NCBI GenBank assembly: GCA_024693325.1
Contig: JAILLA010000014.1
Span: forward strand, 1 to 64,000
Reading direction: 5' to 3'
From: Solobacterium sp.
Lineage (GTDB): Bacteria > Bacillota_I > Bacilli_A > Erysipelotrichales > Erysipelotrichaceae
Length of the DNA stretch: 64,000 bases
The notes beneath the pieces are model-generated. The model was not told the origin of the DNA and made no database searches. It was given only the letters and a program-made list of their open reading frames with translations. The first letter of the stretch is position 1. The number at the start of each line of letters is the position of its first letter. The position numbers and the translations under genes are program-made. Positions 28,273-39,056 of this stretch are shown piece after piece.

Positions 28273-29127
28273 ATGGCAGCTTCGAAGCAGGCACTTCGTA
28301 CAAGGATCAAGTCAGTTAACAGCACGCGCAAGATCACCAAGGCAATGGAAATGATCGCCAATGCCAAACTGGTGAAACAGCGCAATGCGATGGAAGCCAA
28401 CAGACAGTATGCGCAGAGGCTTCAGGATACGGTCGATGAGATCGTCGCAAACAACCCGGGAGTTGAATGCACATATCTTGAATCCAAAACCTCTGACGCA
28501 AAAGTGACGATCATCTTCTGCTCGGATCTTGGACTGTGCGGCGGCTACAATCAGAATGTTGTTAAACTGGCGAGAGAAAAACTCGATAAAAAGGATCCAG
28601 TGATCCTGGTCGGAACATCACTCTACCGTCAGTTAAGAGAAGAAGGGTTCAACCTGATCAACGAATATCCGATCAGTTCTGACCGTATGACATTCCTTGA
28701 ACTGAAAGATCTGGTTGATGAAGGAATCAGTCTGTACAGGGACAACAAAGTCGGTACAGTTGAACTGCTGTATACGAGGTTTGTAAACACAATGAGCTTT
28801 GTTCCTGAGATCGATCAACTTCTTCCCTGTGATCTGACATTAAAAGATGTACCGGAAAAAACAGGCGATTATGTGGAAACGTTATTTGAACCGGATGCCC
28901 AGACAATTCTGGATCAGCTGATTCCGATGATGATCCATGATGTTGTTTATGCAGACTGGATGGAATCCACAACTGCTGAACAAGGCAGCAGACGTGTCGC
29001 AATGAAGACAGCTACAGACAATGCTGATGAACTCAGCTCCAGTCTCAAGCTCGAATATAACAAAGCAAGACAGGCAGCAATTACGCAGGAGATCACCGAG
29101 ATCGTCGGCGGTTCCGCGGCTGTCTAG
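28273..29127 (+). CDS. atpG: ATP synthase F1 subunit gamma
   Basis: Central rotor shaft, 284 residues. The N-terminal helix (LRTRIKSVNSTRKITKAMEMIA) and the C-terminal helix (MKTATDNADELSSSLKLEYNKARQ, shown here only as its first part MKTATDNADEL) form the coiled coil in the hexamer; ITQEITEIVGGSAA is the closing signature. Begins one base after atpA. Confidence 0.97.
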   Translation: MAASKQALRTRIKSVNSTRKITKAMEMIANAKLVKQRNAMEANRQYAQRLQDTVDEIVANNPGVECTYLESKTSDAKVTIIFCSDLGLCGGYNQNVVKLAREKLDKKDPVILVGTSLYRQLREEGFNLINEYPISSDRMTFLELKDLVDEGISLYRDNKVGTVELLYTRFVNTMSFVPEIDQLLPCDLTLKDVPEKTGDYVETLFEPDAQTILDQLIPMMIHDVVYADWMESTTAEQGSRRVAMKTATDNADELSSSLKLEYNKARQAAITQEITEIVGGSAAV

Positions 29128-29138
29128 AAAGAAGGTAG

Positions 29139-30934
<1,796 letters not shown>

Positions 30935-30953
30935 TTTCGAAACAATTCATGAA

Positions 30954-30982
30954 GGCAGTCCAATCAGCGGACTGTCTTTTTT
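30954..30982 (+). terminator. Terminator of the ATP synthase operon
   Basis: GCAGTCC / GGACTGT stem with a loop of seven bases and a run of T, 20 bases after atpC. The remaining 190 bases before the protease gene show no gene. Confidence 0.85.
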
Positions 30983-31170
30983 CGTGGATATTTACCGGCA
31001 AAAGGGCAATAAGGATACAACGCAGGCAGGCAATATTGTAAAATAACAGCATGAGCCGTTCAGCAAATGCCAGGAACGGTATATGGTCGATCATCCTGCT
31101 GCAGAGAGTCATATTGCTTTGTCCAGTCAGGTCTGCAATGATGTGAGATCAAAAGATTCGGGAGACACGT

Positions 31171-34100
31171 ATGAAAAGATGTACAACATTTCTGCTGATG
31201 ATGTGTTTAGCTGCACAGCATTTTCCTGTGTATGCTGAAGAATTGACCGAAACAGCAGAAACCGGAGTGTCTACTGAAGAACCGGAAAATGAGACAGAGA
31301 TCCTGTCGGAAACTGTGATCGAAGAAGAACCTGAAGAGAGAGAACTGATCCGGGAAGAACAGGTTGAAGAAATCATAGAAGAGCCTGATGAACCTGAAGA
31401 ACAGGAAGAAACACCTGAACAGAATCATGAAGCAGAGGATACGGAACCGACTGTACCGGAAGATCATGATCCGGAGATCATAGAACCGGAACCGTATTTT
31501 GAGATCACTGAAGAACAGATGCTGAAAAAACAGCAGATGGCAGAACATCAGGTACTGGAGACACTGGCTGAAAAAACCGAGGGAACAGACTATATAGCAA
31601 ATGAGATCATACTGATCGCGGAATCCGAGGAATATGCCAGACAAGCAGCACTCAGCTATGGCGGAGAGCTGATATCATACAGTACGAATGTAGCAGTGAT
31701 CCGTCTTCCGGAGAATGGCATGAACGTATATGAGGCAGTTGAAACAGGAATGGACCTTGATTCTGCTCTGCCTGCAGTAGACGCAAACTGGCTCGTATAT
31801 CTGGATGAACCGGTCGATGAAGAACCGGTAATTGACGGACAGGGGTCAATGCTGCAGTCATTCCATGTCCCTGAGAAGACTGACTGGGAGTATTGGGTCG
31901 ATACGCTTGAAGAACCGGATCCTTTATTGAAACAGGTCTCATATACGACACAGGAGACGTACTGCTGGCAGTGGTACCATGACATGATCGGAACATATGA
32001 GGCATGGGGTGTCACTATAGGAAGTCCTGACGTTAGAGTAGCCGTCATTGATTCGGGAGTTCAGGAGAACCATGAAGAACTGGCAGGCAAAGTCGTGCTG
32101 CGTCCGGTCGGCAGTATTTCAACAAGTCCTTCCAACGCGCACGGAACACATGTTGCAGGAATTATTGCCGGTTCACTGGGCAACGGAGCCGGTGGAGCAG
32201 GCATCGCACCTGATACTACAATCTATTCATATAATGTATTCCGCGGTAACTCAGCTGCAGCGTCTGATATTGCAGAAGCGATCCTGCTTGCGGCTGAAGA
32301 TGGCGCATGGATCATGAACCTGAGCTTCGGCACTGTTTCTTACAGTCAGACAGTTCAGGATGCAGTGACTACTGCTTATGAATCAGGTTCCACATTGTTT
32401 GCCGCAATGGGAAACTACGGAACGAACGTAAAATGCTATCCTGCGGGCTACGATCATGTGATCGGCGTTGCTGCAGTGGGCAGAACAGGAAGCAGGGCAG
32501 CTTATTCCTGCTATGGGGAATGGTGTGACATTTCTGCTCCTGGTTCTGAGATCAGTTCATCATATTACAGCTACAGTTCAACATCTTCATACCGGACCAT
32601 GAACGGTACTTCCATGGCATCTCCTGTTGCGGCGGGAAGTGCAGCACTCTATATGAGTGCCTACGGATATACATCACCGGATCAGATGGAACGCATTATC
32701 AAGGCGGGTTCATCCTCCGTGAGCGGACAGATGGGAGCCGGTATCGTTTCATTGAAAAAACTGTTTGGTGAAAAAGAATCTGCTCCGATGATCTCTTTCG
32801 ACAGCAGTACCAATATACTGTCGATCACTGCTGTTGATCCGGATGAAAGGGCACAGATCATCTACACACTGGATGGCAGGAAACCTGCTGTCAGAAACAG
32901 AAAAGTTATATGCGGTGACCTGTATACCGGAGAAACAGATCTGTCCGGAAAACCATACAATACGATCCTGACAGTAAAGGCTGCAGTGATCAGCGGCACT
33001 GGTGTGATCAGTGATATCTCATCACTGCAGATCCGGACAGGCGGTCCTGTACCATCTGTTACGGATCAAAGGATCGAGAAGATCAGTCTGATCAATACGA
33101 GCCTTGCGCTGAATTATTCAGAAATGAATCCGGGAACTGCTGAAGTAGGCGTTAAAGCGATCGTCCTGGAAGACGGCAGTAAAGCTGATCTGAGTAAATA
33201 CCGGCCGGATGATTATCAATGGTATTCAGACAACGAACAGATCGCGGTCGTTGATGAGAACGGTATCGTTACTGCAGCGGGTAAAGGAGAAACAAATATC
33301 TGGCTGAAGATCCGGTTCCAGAATACTGTGAAAAAGGCAAAATGCAGGGTCACGGTAAAACGTCTTTCCGACAGTATTTCCGTAATCGGAAGGAACGGGA
33401 TCCTTCCCGGAAAGACTCTTCAGATGAAAGCTGTTGTCTGGCCAAAGACAGCAGATAACAGAAAAACAGTCTGGAGTATAGCGGAAGTCTCAGATCCGGT
33501 ATATCAGAATTATGTGTCGATCGATAAAACCGGCCTGCTGAGCGTGAAAAAAGGTGTCCCGGAAGGAACTGTTATAACTGTCAAAGCTGTCGCAAAAGAC
33601 GGATCCGGTGCAGAAGGATCATATGCTGTGACAGTATGTCATAAAGTTACTGCAGTGAGCGTATTGCTGGATCATGAACCGGTCAGATCTGCTTCCGTGT
33701 ATGCAGTGGATCTTCCTGAAACAGATCAGACAGACAACAGCATCAGTCTGAGCGCTGTTCTTACGACAGCTGTCGGAGAAGCAGAAACAAGACCGATCTG
33801 GACATCCAGCCAGCCAAAAGTAGCGAAAGTCACATCTGACGGCGAAGTCACAGCTATGAAAGCCGGTACAACGATCATTACATGCAAAGCATCTGACGGG
33901 TCAGGTAAAAAGGCTTCGGTCAAGGTTAAGGTCACGATGCCGACATCCGGTATATTCCTGACAGTACCTGTAAAGAACGTAAACATTATTGAAGATATCA
34001 ATTCCATGGTAATCGGGAAAAGCTGCCAGCTGACAGCAGTGATCGGTAAGGTCTATGGCAAGCCTTCTGTCAGTACCGTTAAGTGGAGTCTTGAGAGGGC

Positions 34101-34623
34101 TGTGATCAACGGCTATGACTGTCTGGATACGATCAAAGAAATGAAACTGATCAAAATATCGAAGACAGGAAAGATCACTGTTTCCTCCAAACTTCTCAGC
34201 AAACTCGGAGTCACGAATTATTCCTCAGGCTATATCATCGTTCAGGCAGAAAGCAAGGATGGAACAGGACACTTTGATCAGCAGAAGATCTACCTGCAGG
34301 AACTCATCCGCAGTATAACGATGTCAGTACAGCTTTCCGGAGGGAATGAAAAGATCATAGGCAGTGAAACGATCGCTGTATCAAAGAACAAAACGATTAC
34401 TCTGTATGCGGATTTTGATCACAAACCTCAGTCCGTTTCGATCAAATCATCTGATCCGGATATGTGCGGTCCAAGACTGACTGCCATAACAAGGAACACT
34501 TCCGGAGGATATCGTGCTGAGATCAAGGTCACCGGAGGTATGACCGCCGGGAGATCCAAGATAACGGTCACAGAGAACGGCAGCGGCAAAAAGGCAGTTG
34601 TCAATATCAGAACAAAAGAATGA
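31171..34623 (+). CDS. Secreted subtilisin-like serine protease (S8) with C-terminal Ig-like domains
   Basis: A 1,150-residue exported protease. Residues 1-22 are a signal peptide ending VYAEE. Residues 25-120 are very acidic (Glu/Pro-rich), then a propeptide-like segment. The S8 triad is D294 (VAVIDSGVQ), H324 (HGTHVAG) and S481 (NGTSMASP), with N415 for the oxyanion hole. After about 560 come a chitobiase C-type segment (YTLDGRKP) and several bacterial Ig-like (Big_2-type) repeats (e.g. SDGEVTAMKAGTTIITCKAS). I see no LPxTG, transmembrane or S-layer anchor. It has its own ribosome site (GGGAG) and a terminator. Confidence 0.9.
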   Translation: MKRCTTFLLMMCLAAQHFPVYAEELTETAETGVSTEEPENETEILSETVIEEEPEERELIREEQVEEIIEEPDEPEEQEETPEQNHEAEDTEPTVPEDHDPEIIEPEPYFEITEEQMLKKQQMAEHQVLETLAEKTEGTDYIANEIILIAESEEYARQAALSYGGELISYSTNVAVIRLPENGMNVYEAVETGMDLDSALPAVDANWLVYLDEPVDEEPVIDGQGSMLQSFHVPEKTDWEYWVDTLEEPDPLLKQVSYTTQETYCWQWYHDMIGTYEAWGVTIGSPDVRVAVIDSGVQENHEELAGKVVLRPVGSISTSPSNAHGTHVAGIIAGSLGNGAGGAGIAPDTTIYSYNVFRGNSAAASDIAEAILLAAEDGAWIMNLSFGTVSYSQTVQDAVTTAYESGSTLFAAMGNYGTNVKCYPAGYDHVIGVAAVGRTGSRAAYSCYGEWCDISAPGSEISSSYYSYSSTSSYRTMNGTSMASPVAAGSAALYMSAYGYTSPDQMERIIKAGSSSVSGQMGAGIVSLKKLFGEKESAPMISFDSSTNILSITAVDPDERAQIIYTLDGRKPAVRNRKVICGDLYTGETDLSGKPYNTILTVKAAVISGTGVISDISSLQIRTGGPVPSVTDQRIEKISLINTSLALNYSEMNPGTAEVGVKAIVLEDGSKADLSKYRPDDYQWYSDNEQIAVVDENGIVTAAGKGETNIWLKIRFQNTVKKAKCRVTVKRLSDSISVIGRNGILPGKTLQMKAVVWPKTADNRKTVWSIAEVSDPVYQNYVSIDKTGLLSVKKGVPEGTVITVKAVAKDGSGAEGSYAVTVCHKVTAVSVLLDHEPVRSASVYAVDLPETDQTDNSISLSAVLTTAVGEAETRPIWTSSQPKVAKVTSDGEVTAMKAGTTIITCKASDGSGKKASVKVKVTMPTSGIFLTVPVKNVNIIEDINSMVIGKSCQLTAVIGKVYGKPSVSTVKWSLERAVINGYDCLDTIKEMKLIKISKTGKITVSSKLLSKLGVTNYSSGYIIVQAESKDGTGHFDQQKIYLQELIRSITMSVQLSGGNEKIIGSETIAVSKNKTITLYADFDHKPQSVSIKSSDPDMCGPRLTAITRNTSGGYRAEIKVTGGMTAGRSKITVTENGSGKKAVVNIRTKE

Positions 34624-34631
34624 TCATGAAG

Positions 34632-34660
34632 CAGGTCCTCAGACTGAAGGACCTGTTTTA
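34632..34660 (+). terminator. Terminator after the protease gene
   Basis: CAGGTCC / GGACCTG stem, 10-base loop, TTTTA tail. Confidence 0.82.
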
Positions 34661-34666
34661 TTTGGT

Positions 34667-34694
34667 TTGGCTTTTCCCGTATTTCCGTTATAAT
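34667..34694 (+). promoter_or_regulatory. Promoter of the NifX-SlyD fusion gene
   Basis: -35 TTGGCT at 34667-34672, 16-base spacer, perfect -10 TATAAT at 34689-34694. Confidence 0.7.
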
Positions 34695-34718
34695 GGAGAA
34701 CGTGAGGTAAAAAAAGAA

Positions 34719-35609
34719 ATGAAGATTGCAGTAACATATGAAAACGGAAATGTATTCCAGCATTTCGGAAGAACAGAAAACTTCAAAGTTTATACAGTAG
34801 AAGACGGGAAGGTGATCTCCTCTGAAGTGATCTCTTCCAATGGAATCGGACACGGCGCACTGGCAGGCCTTCTTGCACAGCAGGTGATCGATGTCCTGAT
34901 CTGCGGAGGTATTGGCGGCGGCGCAAAGAACGCTCTGATGAACGCAGGGATCACATTGTGCTCCGGTGCAGAGGGTGACGCAGACCAGGCTGTTGAAGCA
35001 TACCTGAAAGGTGAGCTGTCATCAGCTGATATTACATGTGATCATCATGACCATCACGGAGAAGACCACGAATGCTGCGGTGATCACGAACATGATGAGG
35101 GACATGAGTGCTGCGGCGGTCATGAACATGAAGAAGGGCATGAATGCTGCGGACACTGCGGAGATGCAGAACCTGTATTTTCAGGAAAGAATGTCGGAAA
35201 GACATGCCGTGTTCATTACAAGGGAACTCTGAATGACGGTACACAGTTTGACTCTTCCTATGACCGCGGACAGCCGCTTGAATTTATCTGCGGAGCAGGA
35301 ATGATGATCAAAGGGTTTGATGCTGCTGTAGCTGACATGGAAGTCGGGGAAACAAAGAATGTTCATCTGATGCCTGAAGAAGCATACGGCATGCCGGACC
35401 CCAGACAGGTATTCACGGTACCGATGACAGAACTTCCCGGTTCTGAAGGTCTCGAAAAAGGACAGAGAGTCTACCTCCAGGATATGAGCGGCAGAGCATT
35501 CCCTGTAACGGTTGCAGAGAAAACAGATACGATGATCACATTCGACGCAAACCATGAAATGGCAGGAAAGGAACTGAATTTCCTGATCGAACTGGTCGAA
35601 GTACTGTAA
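34719..35609 (+). CDS. Fusion: NifX/NifB-like domain, His/Cys-rich repeat, SlyD-type peptidyl-prolyl isomerase
   Basis: A 296-residue cytoplasmic protein of three parts. Residues 1-105 match the dinitrogenase iron-molybdenum cofactor (NifX/NifB C-domain) family: MKIAVTYENG..VFQHFGR and GHGALAGLLAQQ, VLICGGIGGGAKNAL. Residues 107-148 are metal-ligand-rich: 12 His and 8 Cys, in 12-residue repeats with ECC at 118-120, 130-132 and 142-144. Residues 150-296 are an FKBP fold with the SlyD insert-in-flap domain (VHYKGTLNDGTQFDSSY, GMPDPRQVFTVP). I start at 34719, with GAGG 11-14 bases upstream. Inference: a metallochaperone for nickel, iron or another soft metal. Confidence 0.85.
   Translation: MKIAVTYENGNVFQHFGRTENFKVYTVEDGKVISSEVISSNGIGHGALAGLLAQQVIDVLICGGIGGGAKNALMNAGITLCSGAEGDADQAVEAYLKGELSSADITCDHHDHHGEDHECCGDHEHDEGHECCGGHEHEEGHECCGHCGDAEPVFSGKNVGKTCRVHYKGTLNDGTQFDSSYDRGQPLEFICGAGMMIKGFDAAVADMEVGETKNVHLMPEEAYGMPDPRQVFTVPMTELPGSEGLEKGQRVYLQDMSGRAFPVTVAEKTDTMITFDANHEMAGKELNFLIELVEVL
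35037..35162 (+). repeat. In-frame 12-codon repeats coding the His/Cys linker
   Basis: The DNA coding residues 107-148 of the fusion contains about two and a half tandem 36-base repeats encoding HECCGxHEHxEG. Period is exact at 12 residues. Confidence 0.8.
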
Positions 35610-35630
35610 AGAACAGATCATAACACAGCC

Positions 35631-35662
35631 TGGTACCGGCTTCCGGTATCGGGTTTTTTTAT
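35631..35662 (+). terminator. Terminator after the fusion gene
   Basis: GGTACCGG / CCGGTATC stem with flanking pairs and TTTTTTT. Confidence 0.85.
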
Positions 35663-35713
35663 GGAGTCGGCTTGCATGTATATAAAAAAAAGTGCATTGC
35701 ACTGTCTGCTGAT

Positions 35714-35742
35714 CAATAAAAAGCTGTCCCGTAAGACAGCTT
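35714..35742 (-). terminator. Terminator of the GH32 operon (minus strand)
   Basis: AAGCTGTC / GACAGCTT stem seven bases beyond the GH32 stop codon, followed on the minus strand by TTTTTATT. Confidence 0.78.
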
Positions 35743-35748
35743 GATCTA

Positions 35749-37239
35749 TCAGTCTAATTCAAGATCGTATTTTTCGACATCGATAAATACTGATCCGGTG
35801 AGATTGATGAAACTGATCCCTTCAGCTTTCGGGCTTGCAAAGATCATGTTTGACATGACTTTTTCACCTTCATTAATAAATACTTCACAGCTGTAGCGGT
35901 CAAGAATGATACGCAGTGTCAATTCACCGTCCCTGTCGGGAAGCGTGCATTTTTTTGTATGCGTCGTAGCTCTTCTGGTTCCGGAGTTTGAACGGTCGAA
36001 TCTGAGTGTATTTTCTGCAGGTCTGTATACCAGTGATGCATAATGCTCGTCATCTTCACGAACACGGAGTTCAAACTTGCGGTAGCTTCCGGAGAATTCC
36101 GGGCGGATCCGTACAGTCATATCGATCGTTCTGCCGCTTACACCATCCAGTGTGAGCTTTCCATTGACAGGGACGTTTTCATAAACAACACGGTTTTTCC
36201 GGATCTGTTCAATTTCCCTGACAGGAGTTTGGATGAGCATGCCGTCCCTGACAGAAAGTTCTCTGGGAATGATGCACTGTCCGAACCAGCGGAGACTGCG
36301 GAATGTGTATGTAGTACTGTCCCAGTTCTGCATCCAGGCGGTCATGATCCTTCTGCCGTCACTGCTGAGCAGCGTCTGAGTGGCATAGAAATCGATTCCG
36401 TAGTCAACGAGCTGTGCATGTTCTTTGGTGAATTTGCCGGTCTCAGGATCGAATGTGCCGATCATCGCAACGGATACATTGCCGCAGTTGAACTGATCGT
36501 TCTGCAGGACATCCTGCGGATTGACCATCAGGACATATTTGCCGTCGAGTTCAAAGAAATCAGGGCATTCCCACATGGCACCTAAAGTACCATCATTTTC
36601 TGCGAGAACACTGATGAATTCCCATTTCAATCCATCACTGCTTTTGAAGTAGAGGATACGGCCTTTTTTGTCTCTATCAGCGGTACATGCACCGACAACA
36701 CAGCGGTAAGTTCCATCCTGTTCACGCCAGATCTTCGGATCACGGAAATCATATTTACTGAGACCTTCAGGGATATCTGTGTAGTTGATAACAGGATTTC
36801 CATCATATTTCTGATAGTCAACTCCATCACCGATCGCAACACACTGAGTCTGAACGAAGTTCTCTTCATCAAGGTCTGAGATCTTTACAACACCTGTGTA
36901 CATCAGCAGGTGTTTGCCGTCATCGGTCGTTTCAGCACTGCCGGAGAAACATCCGCCGGAATCAGGTACGGTATCGGGTGCCAGGGCACACGGCATAAAT
37001 TCCCATTTCAGAAAATCTTTGGTCGTTGCGTGTCCCCAGTGCATGGGTCCCCATTTTTTCCGATAAGGATAATACTGGAAAAACAGGTGGTACACTCCGT
37101 TGTACTGTGAAAAGCCGTTTGGATCGTTCATCCAACCGATCTTAGGCGTGAGATGAAACAGGGGCCGTGTTTCTGCCGGGAGTAATTCCCCTTCAGTCAT
37201 TTCATAATTCCGAGCTTCATTTAGTATCTGACTTGTCAT
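35749..37239 (-). CDS. Glycoside hydrolase family 32 (beta-fructofuranosidase / sucrose-6-phosphate hydrolase)
   Basis: Cleaves beta-fructosides such as sucrose, sucrose-6-phosphate or fructo-oligosaccharides. The 496-residue protein has the GH32 triad: nucleophile D39 in WMNDPNG, D167 in the RDP motif and acid/base E224 in ECPDFF. The C-terminal beta sandwich starts near 330. No signal peptide, so it acts in the cytoplasm on imported sugar. It is last in the leftward permease-permease-lipoprotein-GH32 operon. Because the uptake is by an ABC system and not a PTS, unphosphorylated oligosaccharides are the more likely substrate. Ribosome site AGGAGT. Confidence 0.92.
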   Translation of the reverse strand: MTSQILNEARNYEMTEGELLPAETRPLFHLTPKIGWMNDPNGFSQYNGVYHLFFQYYPYRKKWGPMHWGHATTKDFLKWEFMPCALAPDTVPDSGGCFSGSAETTDDGKHLLMYTGVVKISDLDEENFVQTQCVAIGDGVDYQKYDGNPVINYTDIPEGLSKYDFRDPKIWREQDGTYRCVVGACTADRDKKGRILYFKSSDGLKWEFISVLAENDGTLGAMWECPDFFELDGKYVLMVNPQDVLQNDQFNCGNVSVAMIGTFDPETGKFTKEHAQLVDYGIDFYATQTLLSSDGRRIMTAWMQNWDSTTYTFRSLRWFGQCIIPRELSVRDGMLIQTPVREIEQIRKNRVVYENVPVNGKLTLDGVSGRTIDMTVRIRPEFSGSYRKFELRVREDDEHYASLVYRPAENTLRFDRSNSGTRRATTHTKKCTLPDRDGELTLRIILDRYSCEVFINEGEKVMSNMIFASPKAEGISFINLTGSVFIDVEKYDLELD

Positions 37240-37269
37240 ATTTCTTTTTTACTCCTGTTTCAAGTATGA

Positions 37270-37297
37270 GATATCCGCCCTTTTCAGAGCGGATATC
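37270..37297 (-). promoter_or_regulatory. Intercistronic hairpin between the lipoprotein and GH32 genes
   Basis: GATATCCGC / GCGGATATC, a perfect 9-bp stem without a T tract. Such hairpins often protect the upstream, highly expressed binding-protein mRNA or reduce readthrough. Confidence 0.6.
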
Positions 37298-37317
37298 CCA
37301 TTGTATTTAAGTTTAGA

Positions 37318-39012
37318 TTATTTGTAGTATTCGTCAACGTATTTCTGGTAAATGGACAGGTACTTAGGAAGCTGGTAGCTTTCAAGATCTTTCTGGAGTT
37401 TATCCCAGTCAGCGTCTGTGAATCCGTTCATTACCCAGTCAGACTTAGCAGTGTTGATGCACTTAGTGATATCAGCCTGCAGGTTGGAGAGTTCTTTAAC
37501 ATCGTCTGTTGTCATGAAGACATTCGGTACAACATACTTCGTATGCATATCAGGTGTGTAAATGTCCTTGATCCAGTTAAGTCTGTACTGTGCATCATCA
37601 GGGCATGTTACATATTTATCATAATAGGAGTCGAGGATCGCAAGCGGACCGCCAACAGCTTCTGCTTCACGTACTTCTACAGGAGAAGCGTCACCGAGCC
37701 AGCAGTGCTTCAGCATTTCTTCGCCGGCAGCATTTGTGCCGAGTTCGAAGATATCGAAGTCATCGTCTTCACCGTATGTACCCCAGTTGTTCTGAGGAGA
37801 CTGGAACGGATCATACATCTGGTCGAGCCATGCGCATACGAGAGCAGGGTTCTTAGCAACAGCAGTTACAACGCAGCGGCCTCTGTCGAAACCGGATGTG
37901 AAGGAACCATTGCCAGGTGTGAGGTTCTTTGTATCAGCCTGCAGCATAGGCAGCGGTACCCAGCTCTTGCCGGCGATCAGGTCATCCATGGAGACCTGAG
38001 CAATGTTCGCAACGTCCCAGGAGAAGCATACGCCATAACGTCCGGACTTACCCTTGGCAACATATGTGGACCATTCCTGTGTGAATGCTTCAGGGTCGAT
38101 CAGTTTTTCTTCATAGAGTTTATGGAGATAAGCAAGACCTTTCTTGAAGCCTTCCTGAGTTGCAGAGCAGACAACCTTCTTGTCATCTGTAACAGCGATA
38201 TGTCTTCCCTTATCAGGATCGCCAATACCTTCGCCGAAGCCGTTGACCAGAGACATCGGGTCCTGACCGCCATCGTTCATGATGAAGGACATCGGAATGA
38301 TATCACCGTCAATATTGAATTCTTTCTTGAGATCAGCTGCGTTGTCGCGGAATGCGATCAGCACCTGCTCGAATTCATCAACTGTTGTCGGCATTTCGAG
38401 TCCGAGGAAGTCAAGCCAGTTCTTGTTGATGAAAGGCATGTTATCGATCGTCTGGATCGCTGTCTTTTCATAACCGAGCTGTTCGATCCACGGCAGAGCC
38501 CAGATGTGACCATCTGCGTCTGTGCACATTGCTCTGTATTCAGGAGCCTGTTCGAAGACTTTCTGCAGGTTCGGCATGTATTTGTCAATGTAATCTTCAA
38601 GGTTCAGGATGACACCCTGCTTAGCATATTTGAGCAGGTCTGTATCACCGAAGCCGGCATTGAAGACAAAGTCGGGAAGTGTCTTGACGTTGGACATTTC
38701 GAGCTGGATCTTGTCGCCCCACTGGTCGGACTGGATCGTCTTCCAGTTAACATGAACGTTTGTTTTTTCTTCAAGACGCTTGAAGATCGTACGGTTGTTC
38801 GGCTCAGACTCTGTTCCTGCAGGGAAGTTTGTCAGACCGTTGATCTCTGCTTTTTCAGCAAGAGGGAATGCGAGAGTAGCCGGATCGACGTCTGTTCCGC
38901 CGGAAGCACCGCCGCCGGAAGCACCGCCGCCTCCGCCGCATCCTGCGAGGAGAACAGCTGCTGTCGCCATGGAGAGGATAAGAGCACTGCCTTTTTTAAA
39001 TAAATTTGTCAT
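37318..39012 (-). CDS. ABC transporter sugar-binding lipoprotein
   Basis: Extracellular solute-binding protein, 564 residues, with a lipoprotein signal (lipobox LLAGC, lipidated C25) followed by a Gly/Ser-rich tether (CGGGGGASGGGASGG). Its size and partners resemble LplA/YtcQ-type binding proteins, which use permease pairs without a dedicated ATPase. The mature part holds tryptophan-rich segments typical of carbohydrate sites. Located between the permeases and GH32, it likely captures fructo-oligosaccharides or sucrose-like sugars. Strong ribosome site AAAGGAG. Confidence 0.9.
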   Translation of the reverse strand: MTNLFKKGSALILSMATAAVLLAGCGGGGGASGGGASGGTDVDPATLAFPLAEKAEINGLTNFPAGTESEPNNRTIFKRLEEKTNVHVNWKTIQSDQWGDKIQLEMSNVKTLPDFVFNAGFGDTDLLKYAKQGVILNLEDYIDKYMPNLQKVFEQAPEYRAMCTDADGHIWALPWIEQLGYEKTAIQTIDNMPFINKNWLDFLGLEMPTTVDEFEQVLIAFRDNAADLKKEFNIDGDIIPMSFIMNDGGQDPMSLVNGFGEGIGDPDKGRHIAVTDDKKVVCSATQEGFKKGLAYLHKLYEEKLIDPEAFTQEWSTYVAKGKSGRYGVCFSWDVANIAQVSMDDLIAGKSWVPLPMLQADTKNLTPGNGSFTSGFDRGRCVVTAVAKNPALVCAWLDQMYDPFQSPQNNWGTYGEDDDFDIFELGTNAAGEEMLKHCWLGDASPVEVREAEAVGGPLAILDSYYDKYVTCPDDAQYRLNWIKDIYTPDMHTKYVVPNVFMTTDDVKELSNLQADITKCINTAKSDWVMNGFTDADWDKLQKDLESYQLPKYLSIYQKYVDEYYK

Positions 39013-39056
39013 GTTGACTCCTTTTGATTTTTCTTTCTCCGATTATTGTTTTGTTG

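Noticed and set aside
37543-39003. 486-codon open frame on the plus strand opposite the sugar-binding lipoprotein
   Set aside because: Fully antisense to a well-supported gene; product has no recognisable domain and no ribosome site. Shadow of codon bias.
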